Positions 1 to 9,831 of a DNA stretch of 64,000 nucleotides are shown piece after piece. The notes beneath the pieces were generated by a model. It was not told where the DNA came from. It saw only the letters and a program-made list of their open reading frames with translations, and ran no database searches. Numbering within the stretch: the first letter of the stretch is position 1; every line of letters begins with the position of its first letter. The position numbers and the translations under genes are program-made. The DNA is from Tetracentron sinense (taxonomy: Eukaryota > Streptophyta > Magnoliopsida > Trochodendrales > Trochodendraceae), in assembly GCA_015143295.1 (NCBI GenBank), contig CM026568.1:38262441-38326440 (forward strand), written 5' to 3'.

Positions 1-531
1 AGCCTACCAGGCTTGCCCTTAGCCTATCGGGGCTAATCCTTGGCCTCTGGACCCAAATCAACCTAGACCATGCACTTGACCAACCCGGTCAACCAACCCC
101 TAGCCTCTGGGCTAGACCCTTAGCTACTTCGGTATACACACACACACACTCCCCCTAGCCTTGGCATGGGCTCATGTGCCAGAACTACGCTTCGTCTGAT
201 CTCACCCCAATGTGAGTACGTAGGCAACCCAATCCGAGTTCGACCCTAGTTAGTTTTTCCCTTCTTGGATTAGTATAACCTAAAAACTAAGGCAATTGAC
301 CAATATTTGACTTCAATTTTTCTTATACTTAGGGAGTAGGTAACCATTGTAAAATGGGGGTTTCAGGGTACCTAACACTTTCCCTGAGACTTAATCGAAC
401 CTCTTACATAGAATTATCATGCAGATCAAGACTTTATCCACATAACCCCGAGACTTATCCATTCTGAATAAATAAGTGGCGACTCTTAATCAACTTAATC
501 CCTTTGTGAGTGGACGAAATCCATGCTCACA
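1..531 (+). mobile_element. 3' part of an Ogre/Tat-type LTR
   Basis: Non-coding. It carries the landmarks of the 3' half of Ogre/Tat LTRs: tacgtaggcaaccca near 217, cctaacactttccct at 371-385 and tggcgactctt near 477. The piece ends in ccatgctcaca at 531, which matches the end of the better-preserved solo LTR at 48760-52169 (atgttcaca). The 5' part lies outside the window. The family assignment rests on these motifs and on comparison with the second copy. Confidence 0.55.
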
Positions 532-1666
532 ATTCATTTACCAAAATATATATCACGTATAAAAACGTAAAATAAACCCACAACTTTCATATTTCCAACA
601 ATTTAACAATCTATAATCACGGTTTATCTTCAATAGCATAAGTCTCAATCTATTTTAAATATCAAAACCCCCTTTTAAATCGAGATCAATATCGTAATTA
701 TACCACATACTTTATCAATCATAATTCTCATGGATTATAATCATAAAATCACACTAATATATAATCATAATCTCACAAATAATTCATATCAATCATTTAA
801 ATTTCTTCATATCTTCCATTCAACTCCATATATTCATCTCATCCTCCTTATATATCCACATACATTCAATATAATTTCTCAATCTCCTTATTGAAGCATA
901 AACGAAGTATAAACATGGTTATTCACATCCTAATTTAAGGATTCATGAAATAGTAAAGCAGGAACAATAGCAATTCATAGATCTTACATATCTTTACGTT
1001 CTTACTTAGATCTATCTTTTTTAGTTCTTCTTTTAGATTAATATTCAAGATTTAGAAAACTAGGTTCATTATTTATCTTACTTGATTGCTTCCCTACAAT
1101 CTATCGCTTGCGAATAAGGATTGATATCGATCTTCAGACCTCCTTCTTCCTTTTTCTAATCAAATCCTTGAACTCCTTAAGTTTCCTCTTTTTGATTTCT
1201 CAGAAAACTCTCCATTTTCTCTCTTTTAGGGGTAGAAGCCTATAGAAACTCTAACTCATGAGTTGGAGGGTTATTTATAGGGTTTGGGGACCACAGAGAA
1301 TTTAAAAAGTCAGAAAACGTCGTTCCTGAGAAAAATCACCGCATGGAGATCGATAAACTATTTTGTGCTGATCGGTCAGACCCGCCGGCAATCGATCGGT
1401 GGTGGTGTGCCGACCAATCGGCTGCCGTCGATTTTATTCTATTTATTTATTTATTTTTTTAAAGTCTTTTGCTACATTTTATTTTTCTTTTATTTTATGC
1501 AATTTATTTCTGAAAAACAAGCTAAATTGAATGAAATAAATGAGTTTTCTTATTCGAAATTTCACACATAAATTTCTCATAAGATTAATGCACAAGATTA
1601 AGCATATTTATCTAGAAAATTAAATTACATATCATGAAAGCGAGGAATTTAATTGGGTTCCTTTCA
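532..1666 (-). mobile_element. Probable 3' LTR of a Tekay/Del-type chromovirus
   Basis: AT-rich non-coding DNA lying just downstream (minus sense) of the chromovirus integrase end. The minus strand reads a purine-rich tract AAGGGAGGAGAA (complement at 1667-1680) directly followed by TGAAAGGAACCC. This fits a polypurine tract followed by an LTR start, so the right border is placed near 1666. A minus-strand TATA-like stretch (complement ttatttatagg) lies at 1270-1281. The left border is not resolved. Confidence 0.5.
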
Positions 1667-1867
1667 TTCTCCTCCCTTAAAAGAATTTCATCCTCGAAAT
1701 TAAATACCTTAGGTAAACAGGTGGGGATACTTTTCTCGAACTCTATCATCTCTTTCCGATGTGGCTTCTTCAATGGAGTGGTGTTGCCAACGTAAGAGAA
1801 CAAAACAGATGATTTTCTTGCGTAAAACATGTTCCTTTTGATCCAAAATTTAGATTGATTGTTCAAT

Positions 1868-2879
1868 CACAATCAAATCTTCTTGAATTTCTAGCGGTTC
1901 CAAGTCAACGACATGAGATGGGTTCAGAATGTACTTCCTTAGCATGGAGACATGAAAAACATTATGGACTGCCGCTATATGAGGAGGTAAAGGAACCCGG
2001 TATACTACTTCGCCTACCCTTCTGATGATTTTAAATGATCTAACATACCTTGGACTTAACCTGCCCCGCTTCCCAAATCTTATGATTCATTTTGTAGGAG
2101 ATATCTTGAGAAAGACATGATCTCCAACTTGGAATTCTAAATCTCTTTTTCTGGTGTCTGCATAACTCTTCTGCTTATTCTGAGCAGTCTTCAACCTTTC
2201 ACTGATCAAATTAACCCTGTTTGTAGTCTGCTCAACAAGCTCAGAGCCTAGAAGTTTCCTTTTTCCTACTTCATCCCAACAAAAAAGTGACTTACAACTC
2301 CTACCATATAAAGCTTCAAAAGGAGCCATCTGGATACTAGCTTGATAGCTGTTATTGTATGCAAACTCCATTAATGGTAGATGTTCATCCCAACTGCCTT
2401 GAAAAATCAAGCATACAAGACCAGAGCATAGCCTCAATGATCTGATTTACTCTTTCTGTCTGACCATCTGTCTGAGGGTGAAATGTTGTACTAAAATCCA
2501 GGCGAGACCCCATGGCCTGCTGAAAGCTATCCTAGAATCTTGATGCAAACTTTGTATCTCTATTCGAAAGGATACTGACCGGCACTTCGTGTAAACGGAC
2601 TACTTCCTTTATATACAGTTCTGCTAGCTTATAAGAATTATAGGTGGTCTGATAGGGAAGGAAGTGGGCCGATTTAGTTAGACGATCCACTATTACCCAA
2701 ATTGTATCGAAATTCTTAGATGTCCTTGGCAAACCCACAATAAAATTCATTGATATATTTTCCCACTTCCACTCGGGAATGAGAAGAGGCTGTAGAGATC
2801 CAGCTGGTCTCTTGTGTTTAGCCTTGACTTGTTGACACACCAAACACTTGGACACGTGTGTAGCCACATCTCTTTTCAT
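1868..2879 (-). pseudogene. Ty3/gypsy (Tekay/Del) integrase, broken
   Basis: Integrase of a chromovirus, which in an active element inserts the cDNA into the genome. Reading leftwards, 2879-2532 holds the end of the zinc-binding domain (CLVCQQVKAKHKRPAG), then the catalytic core with the first acidic residue in MNFIVGLP (usually MDFI, here Asn) and VDRLTKSAHFLP. 2437-2087 continues with MEFAYNNSYQASI, ALYGRSC and the GDHVFLKISP stretch. 2086-1868 continues in another frame with FHVSMLRKYILNPSHV, the conserved C-terminal part of Tekay/Del integrases. The pieces are separated by frameshifts and stops, for instance between 2438 and 2531. Family membership is clear. No chromodomain is readable after the last motif. 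Confidence 0.85.
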
Positions 2880-3339
2880 GTTCTTCCATCAGAAATGTTT
2901 CTTGAGATTTTGGTGCATCTTTGTACCTCCGAGATAAATTGTATATTTAGATCTGTGTGCTTCATCCAAAATCTCACACTTAATTCTTCATTTGCTGGTA
3001 TACAAAGTCTACCCTCGAAGGTTATAGCTCTATTCCCATTCGTCGAGAAATCCTCCTGCTCAATTTCCAAGGATTTAGCTCGATAGGCTAAGTGTTCTTC
3101 ATTTGACCCCTGTAACTCTTCAATTCTATCCTGAATATATGGTCTACTGAAATGTTAGCCATTAATACTCCACAGCTGTAAACACGGAACCTTGTTTCAT
3201 TGTTAGATATGTCTTCTAACAACTTCCACTCCTTAACCATTAGGTGCGCCAGTAAACCGGTACACCTTCTGCTAAGTGTATCAGCTACTACATTAGTTTT
3301 CCTCGGATGATACTGAATCGAGCAGTCATAATCCTTCAA
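2876..3339 (-). pseudogene. Ty3/gypsy RNase H end and linker, broken
   Basis: Two minus-strand reading frames continue the chromovirus polyprotein upstream of the integrase. 3339-3088 holds [20 protein letters not shown] followed by TLSRR, the conserved C-terminal end of the Ty3 RNase H domain, then the linker with HLMVKEW. 3070-2876 holds the start of the integrase module (ITFEGRLCIPANEELS). The element stops abruptly at about 3340, where an unrelated repeat array begins. Reverse transcriptase, protease and gag are missing, so this is a truncated copy. Confidence 0.8.
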
Positions 3340-3344
3340 AAATT

Positions 3345-4200
3345 CTACCCAACAGTGGTGTATCTCGCTAAGTTAAAAATCTGAAAGGACGACTTAGACA
3401 AAAATTAGAATCAAAATCATGCTCGCTAAGTCAAAAACCCTAAGGGGCGGCTTAAGCAAAAATTAGAGTACCAATGGCTTGCTAAGTTGAAAACCCTAAG
3501 GGGCGACTTTAGCAAAAATTAGAGTCAAAACAAAAAGCCCGCTAGACCAAAACTTCAAAAGACGGTCTAGGCAAAAATTAGGGCAACAAAAATCTCGTTA
3601 GGCTAACACTCCAAGAGTCAGTCTAGTAAAAAATTAGAGCAATTTGAAAGGCTCCTGAATATGAGCTAAAATTATTCACCATGCTTCAAAAGTCTCTGAA
3701 TACAAGACCGAAAACTGCATATTCGCTCTCAAAATGCGAATCAAAGCTTCAAAAGTCTTCAAGACGCAAGACCAGAGTCAAAACCCTCATAGGTATGAAC
3801 GGAAACTGCCTATTTACTCTCAAAATAAGAATCAAAGCATCAAAAGTCTTCAAGATACAGGACCGGAGTCAAAACCCTCCTAGGTATGAATGAGAACTGC
3901 CTATTCACTCTCAAAATGCGAATCAAAGCTTCAAAACTCTTCAAGATACAAGACCAAAGTCAAAACCTTCCTAGGTACGAAGGGAAACTACCTATTCACT
4001 CTCAAGATGCGAATCTAAATGCCCCCTTTCCTGAACTACGTTTGTCTTGATCCTATCATGGGTACGTAGGCAGCCTGAGAAAGTAAACTTGAGTTCGGCT
4101 AGTTCTTCTAAAAGAACACTATCCCTCCGGGATACAAAACGATTGTTATCGTCTCTCAACATTGGTGAAACGAAGAAAATTACTACCTGATGCACCAAGA
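3345..4200. repeat. Higher-order tandem repeat, copy 1
   Basis: First a run of about five units of 50-60 bp built on ctcgctaag...aaaattagag (3345-3660). Then come units of 70-100 bp built on cctaggtacgaacggaaact...ctcaaaatgcgaatcaaagc (3690-4020). The copy closes with gatcctatcatgggtacgtaggca at 4050-4073 and aaaagaacactatccc. The same order recurs at 4340-5110. Such arrays are common in Ogre/Tat untranslated or LTR regions. That origin is inferred from the tacgtaggca motif. Confidence 0.7.
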
Positions 4201-4339
4201 AGGAACAAAAATTATAAGGAAGGACTTCTCACCATTAAGGGAACGCACTCAAAAGAAGCATACTATTTGACTACAATGGATGGACAATAGAGTATCTCCC
4301 TCGACCAACGTAAGATCCTCAAAGTGATACCATCCTTGA

Positions 4340-5110
4340 GGATCAAACAAAAGCTCACTAGAACAAAATCTCAAAAGATGGTCTAGGCAAAAATTGGGGC
4401 ACCAAAAAGCTCGCTAAGTTGAAAACCTGAAAAGACGGTTTAGGCAAAAATTAGACCACCAATGGCTCGCTAAGTTGAAAATCTGAAAGGATGGTTGAGG
4501 CAAAAATTAGAGTCAAAATTAAAATATCTATTAGACTAACACTCCAAGAGTCGGTCTAGAAAAAAATTAGGGCAACAAAAAGATCACTAAACTAACACTC
4601 CAAAAGTCAGTTTAGGCAAAATTAGAATAATTTGACAGGCTCCTGAATACGAGCTGAAAAGATACATCACTTCTCATAGACTTGCCCATAAAATACAAGT
4701 CTAAACCTTCCTAGGTACGAACGGAAACTACTTACTTGTTCTCAAATTACAAGTCTAAACCTTCCTAGGTACGAATGAAAACTACATACTTGTTCTCAAA
4801 TTACAAGTCTAAATCTTCCTAGGTACGAACGGAAACTACCTACCTGTTCTCAAAATACAAGTCTAAAGCTTCGTAGGTACGAACAAAAACTACTTACTGG
4901 CTCCTAAAATGCAAGTCTAAACCTTCCTAGATATGAACATAAACTATATACTCGCAAATATGAGTCTAAATTGCCCCTCTGAACTTGCTTGACCTGATCC
5001 TATCATGGGTACGTAGGCAACCCGAGGAAATTATCTTTAATTCGGTCAGTTCCTAAAAAAGAACACCATCCCCCTTTAAAAAAAAAGCCCCATTATCACC
5101 TTCCAATATT
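4340..5110. repeat. Higher-order tandem repeat, copy 2
   Basis: Repeats the order of the copy at 3345-4200: ctcgctaag/aaaattag units (4350-4640), then five units of about 60 bp on aagtctaaaccttcctaggt (4680-4960), then gatcctatcatgggtacgtaggca (4998-5021) and aaaaaagaacaccatcccc. The internal units differ in length and number from copy 1, so the two have evolved apart. Confidence 0.7.
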
Positions 5111-5686
5111 GAGTGACTTGAAAAAAAATGCTCGCTGGATTAAGGTCTAGGCAAAAGTTAGAGCTTAACAGGCTCCTAAACATGAGCTAAAGTTGTTTAC
5201 CTTGCCCTCAAGGGCTCCTCGATATAGGTCGAAGTCGTTCACCAAAATGAACCTTCCTAGATATGAACAGAAACTATCCGCACCCTCCTACAATTGAAGG
5301 AAACAAAAGAGGGAAAAGAAGAAAATTGCCCGATGATCAAAAACCTAAAGGGAAGATCAAGATGAAGCCGGAGTGAAATCTCGTCGCATGACTCTTGAAT
5401 GTCGAGTTCCGTATGGCTCGAAGAAATCTCATCCCACGAATCTCGAAGGGGCATTTCTGGGCAGCAAAATTGCGACACCAAATTGGATTGAGGTGCACCA
5501 ATTTCAGTGTGCTTAAACAACAGTAACAAGAAACATTAAGCTGGATCAAATGTCCCCTCAGCTTTTAACAACCACCTAACTTGGGTTGTACGTATTGACT
5601 TGGACATTTGAGTAAAACCCACTATGACCTAACACCCATTTGTGTCGATAAGGTGAATTGGAGTGATGCCGAGTGACCATTGTGCG
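5111..5686. other. Non-coding repeat remains
   Basis: Continues the repeat-derived sequence, with one more gctcctaaacatgagct unit near 5172. No ORF with recognisable similarity is present. The short minus-strand frames here have no family motif. Confidence 0.4.
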
Positions 5687-5962
5687 TAGGGCTGGGCTTG
5701 GTTAGGCTTGTATATGGGCCTAAGCCATATATATACATATGAAAAGCATAACATATTGTTTTATTTATATAATATATTATATAATACATATAAGTAAAAA
5801 TATCGGGTGGTCCCCAGCTTTAAGGATCCAAGCCCAAGACCGACCCATATTAGTATGAGCCTAACAAATTAAGTCAGCCCTAGCCATAGGACTTAAAATA
5901 TGGGCAATGGATGAACTATTTTGGGTTGGATCATCGGATCAACCCGCCCATTGACACCCCTA
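5687..5962. mobile_element. hAT-like MITE candidate
   Basis: A 276-bp non-coding insertion. It begins tagggctggg and ends in the complement of taggggtgtca, an imperfect terminal inverted repeat. The 8-bp flanks attgtgcg (5679-5686) and attgagct (5963-5970) match at six positions, the length expected for hAT. It is old and imperfect, so the call is tentative. Confidence 0.45.
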
Positions 5963-5990
5963 ATTGAGCTCCTCAATAGTCGTCATAAGG

Positions 5991-6012
5991 AGAGAGAGAG
6001 AGAGAGAGAGAG
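5991..6012. repeat. (GA)n microsatellite
   Basis: An uninterrupted run of 11 AG units. It lies 28 bp after the MITE candidate. Confidence 0.95.
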
Positions 6013-7732
6013 CAAATTTGTAAAAAGACTGATATGTTATGTTTACTTCTCGGAAATGGAGGTTTGTGATGATTTTCGAATCTATTCTACAAGGTAATAT
6101 ATTATCCTTATGCATAAAGATAATCAATTAAGTCATTGTGGTCAAACTCTATTATATATTTCAAATCGTTGGTTGTCAATTAAATAAACCTCATCCGTAG
6201 AATAACGACTAGTTTGGGGTGTCAAACCACAGAAGATTGTGCTGGTTTCATTGCTTTTTTCTCAAGATTATTTCTAAGTCAATGGATAACAAAGTGATTT
6301 GATTTGATTGTTTTTAACCTAAGAACAAAACTTGAACTAATGAATCCTATTTTAACTAACTAAAACTAGGAGTTTTTTTGTTGTGATATAAAGGAGAGAA
6401 GATCAAGGGTGTTTGAATCACGACTAACCTCTTAATTGAACGTACATGCATTCATTCAAGTCTCTCAAGAGTAAACAATAAGGATGAGAGTGACTACAAG
6501 TCTCAATTCATTAAATCAAGAATAATTCAAGGGATCAAACTCTAGGAATGATCTATCTGCAGTTAGCATGAGTGATATACACTAAACTAGGGTTGTGAAA
6601 TCACTTGTTTTCCCTAGGAATAGAATATCCTATAATTCAATTCCTTGACAATAAAACTATTGCATAAAATCTATACCAATAATCACAGAAGGATGATATG
6701 AATGATTTCAATTTCAACACAATAAAACCTAAGACAAGGATAAGATTATATTGAAATTGAAAATAAACTCTAATAAATTGGTTGAAGAACAACCCTCTCA
6801 TTATGTAATCATTGTTTACAAAAATGAGAAAACCTAAATAAAATACATAAGATACAATTACTTGGCTAGAGTTTCATCTAAATCTTAGAAAAAGAGATTA
6901 GTTAGTTTATGGCGAGGGTGAAGAACACTGCTTTCGACAAAGAACACGAAGAATTCATCCTCCAACCTTCATAGATCTTTATAGCCTTCCTTTTTCAAAA
7001 TCTCAAAATTCAGAACCCTTGTATGAGGATGTCACTTTCTTATTTATAGAGAGGGGAAGGACCCTTCTAATTTGGCTTTAAAAGTCTCCAAAACGGGATC
7101 AAAAATAGATTTTCGCGCAACTTAAATAGAGTGGAATCAGTGTCGACCAATAGATCGATCGGCCAAGGGTGGCTGATTGATCGTAGATGGTTCCGATTGA
7201 TCGGCCCGACCTGGCCAATCGATCGTAGCTTTGGCGATATTTACACTTATGCCCTTGTTTCTTATCTTTTCTTCTGATTGGCTTGGATCTTTGCTTGGTT
7301 GAGGTTTAGCTGAATCTTTGAAGCTTGTAACTCCTCAATTTAGTCTTCTTTTCCTCGCGTGAACCTCAAAACAATAAATACACTCAAGTGAAGTATCGTA
7401 GTTGATAAAAGGGCTTAACAAGATTTAACAAATGCAATTTAAGGTGCATAAATGTGCAACAATTAGTACCGATCACTAGCCAACTGCACCAACCCCTAGT
7501 GGGTGTTAGTTATATATTAAATAAGGCTAAATTCATCAATCCATTTATAAGTGCCATAATATTCCAAGAATTATTATGTCCCGACTATCTCGTTTGTTTT
7601 CATGCATATCTCTTTCGTTTTGAGCATGTCTTTCAAATTTAATTATGAGAAACATCTTTTTTTTTGTACCCAAAACATAACGATTCTTAAATTTGTTCAT
7701 TAAAAATGAGTTGTCAAATGCGTTTACAATCT
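6013..7732. other. Non-coding, LTR-like in part
   Basis: No coding family is recognised. The stretch 6880-7250 looks like an LTR in minus orientation: a minus TATA-like box (complement cttatttatagag) sits near 7040-7052, followed by a segment rich in gatcgatcgg, as also seen at 1350-1430. Neither a terminal pair nor a target duplication was found. Confidence 0.35.
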
Positions 7733-7847
7733 TGCTTCTGAGACCGTCTCAGCCAACACATAATTAAAAAAACCATCTCATGTTTCGAAACACCTTTGAA
7801 TCGCGTGCTGACCAAGACGGTCTCGGCCCTAGATGGTCTCAGAAGCA
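7733..7847. mobile_element. Small MITE with 18-bp inverted termini
   Basis: A 115-bp element. It starts tgcttctgagaccgtct and ends in the complement of tgcttctgagaccatct, with one mismatch. It is flanked on both sides by aatct (7728-7732 and 7848-7852), a likely target duplication. There is no coding capacity. A 5-bp duplication does not point clearly to one superfamily. Confidence 0.65.
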
Positions 7848-8250
7848 AATCTATGCTTTTATGTCATTCATGTTTCTACAATAAGAAAAATTGTTCCCAA
7901 GGGACGATGCCAACGACCCTAAAGTTACACTTACAAGTCTGAATGTAGGCTCGACCCCATATTAGCACGAAGATAAAATATCCATAGGCATGTGCGAGCT
8001 TGAATAAAATCCAGATTTAATTGGCCCGCTTAGGCTCGGCCCCAACCTAATAAGTAAATAGGACCAGACTTAGCCTTACCTCTAAAGCAAGTGTCTATGC
8101 CTGTTGACGGCCTCATGACCACATCACATGGTTATGTGTGGCATGGGCTTGGGCTTACCTCTAAAAACCCGTTTAATAATCGTAATCAGGCCACAACTGC
8201 GTCCTGAGCTCGTTGACAGCCATAGGTGGGTGTGCATGGTGTATGGTTGA
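7848..8250. other. Unassigned DNA left of the Tat element
   Basis: Non-coding. 8246-8250 (gttga) is the left target duplication of the large element that follows. The same five bases recur at 31902-31906. Confidence 0.6.
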
Positions 8251-9126
8251 TGAAGTGGAATTTTTCGGAGAAGCCATGTGTCAGTAGCAGCTACAAGCTC
8301 TGGTTTACTGGTAGAAGGTTGAAGGTGGAGGGTTTGCACCCTGACCTGCACTCTAATGCTAAAGTAAGTGTTTGAAGAAGATGATAAACAGTAAGAGCAC
8401 AGAAGTAATAAGAGTGAGCCATGTGAAGGTTGAAGGTGGAGGGTTTGCACCTTGACCTGCACTCCAATGCTAAAGTAAGTGTTTGAAGAAGATGATAAAC
8501 AGTAAGAGTAGAGAAGTAATAAGAGTGAGCAATGTGAAATTTTTGTGATCTTTATGCATTGGGTCTCTGTGGGTATTTATATGTTTAGCTGGATGCCCAT
8601 AGATGGTCATGGATAACCATGCCACTTGCTTTACACTCATTACCAAATATGTTAGACAGATTTGGAGCCTTACGTGTCACACGTGGGCGCCTACTATTAG
8701 TTGAGTTGGTTTGATTTTGACAACATGACGAAGTAACCAGCATTAAATGCCAAGACAGTGCTTTTCACCTACTATCAGAGTAGAACGATCCCCTCCTGAC
8801 CACTTCCTCCTGCGAGTCGGTCTCATTGTTGACCCAAGCTCGTGTCCATTGTGTAGGCGTCAAAAAGAGATCCAATACGCTTGTCCTGAAGACAACGGAT
8901 ATGTTGTGCATAAGACAACGAATACGTTGTCGAGAGTACAACGGGAACGCTGTACACAAGACAACGGCAACATTGTGAAATAGACAACGAGTACGTTGTA
9001 GACCAGACAAAAGATCATTCCTCTATTTTTACCACGTGATCCACGTGTCATTCATCAGTGATCATAACAACGAAAACTAGCTCGTTCTCCAACACTTAAT
9101 CAATTTTACGAATTTTATCCCTTATA
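8251..9126 (-). repeat. 3' LTR of the Tat element
   Basis: Matches 31137-31901 along its whole length (tgaagtg...atccctta). It is 876 bp against 765 bp because a segment of about 110 bp (ggttgaaggtggagggtttg...gagtgagc) is tandemly duplicated at 8315-8530. The minus TATA-like box is the complement of gggtatttatatg at 8571-8583. Five 23-bp units containing ACAACG...CGTTGT palindromes lie at 8892-9006. Confidence 0.92.
8892..9006. promoter_or_regulatory. Array of five 23-bp palindromic units in Tat LTR U3
   Basis: 16-bp inverted repeats of the form ACAACGNNNNCGTTGT start at 8892, 8915, 8938, 8961 and 8984, exactly 23 bp apart, with a decayed sixth at 9007. By orientation they lie in U3, upstream of the minus-strand TATA box. 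An enhancer role is inferred from position and symmetry only. Confidence 0.65.
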
Positions 9127-9831
9127 ATTTACCCCTTTATGATACTTGGAACGTAGTTCAAAGAGTCATAAACTAGCACAAGACAACAAAACATACCTGG
9201 CCTTGCTCAGTGATTCGTAACGTTGGGTGAGATATACGCTAAGGATGCGAAACGTTCACTCCAGCTGTCTCACGCGTGCGAAACCATCATGCCTCATTAA
9301 TGCATGGCAGGCTATCATTATGTCATTTTTTGGAACTTGAAGTACTTTATTCCTCCGACGGTTACTCTGTCTATTAAAAGAGAAGAGAATTGTGTCCCTG
9401 CTTTGGTTGATGTGTACGAAGGAGATGAAGGGTATCTCTATCCAGCACAAAATTTATTTTGACACGCTAATTTCAAATATATGTAAACGACCATTCTGAC
9501 CTTATTCCTTGAGTACCACGGCTCTGATGAAGGGTATTCTCGTCTCCTGACATTCCTAAGATATCTATAAGTTGTTGAGGAGTTGTCCATTCTTCTTCAC
9601 CTTGCTCCTAAAGTACTGTTACTCTGCCGATTTTGTGTCTCGACTAAGCCTCCAAGCCTTCAAGCTTTCTTGTTCTCCTTCCTTCTTTGGTACGTTCCCT
9701 TTGAATTCTTTCTTTTATTCTTTTACTGTTTCTTTTTGTTTTTCTATTTATTCGGTCCCTTTGTTTCTCTTTGTTCTCTGTTCTCCGTATTCCCTTCTCT
9801 GCTCTCTGTTTCTACCCTCTTCTTTTTCACC

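Noticed and set aside
3345..5110. CRISPR-like array
   Set aside because: Repeat units are 50-100 bp, imperfect and adjacent without unique spacers, in a plant genome. Retroelement-derived tandem repeats explain it.
8747..8983. Plus-strand 78-codon frame repeated at 31522-31758
   Set aside because: Both lie inside the paired Tat LTRs. The similarity is LTR identity, not a gene.
8892..9006. CRISPR-like reading of the 23-bp periodic units
   Set aside because: Repeats and spacers are too short (16 and 7 bp) and lie within an LTR.
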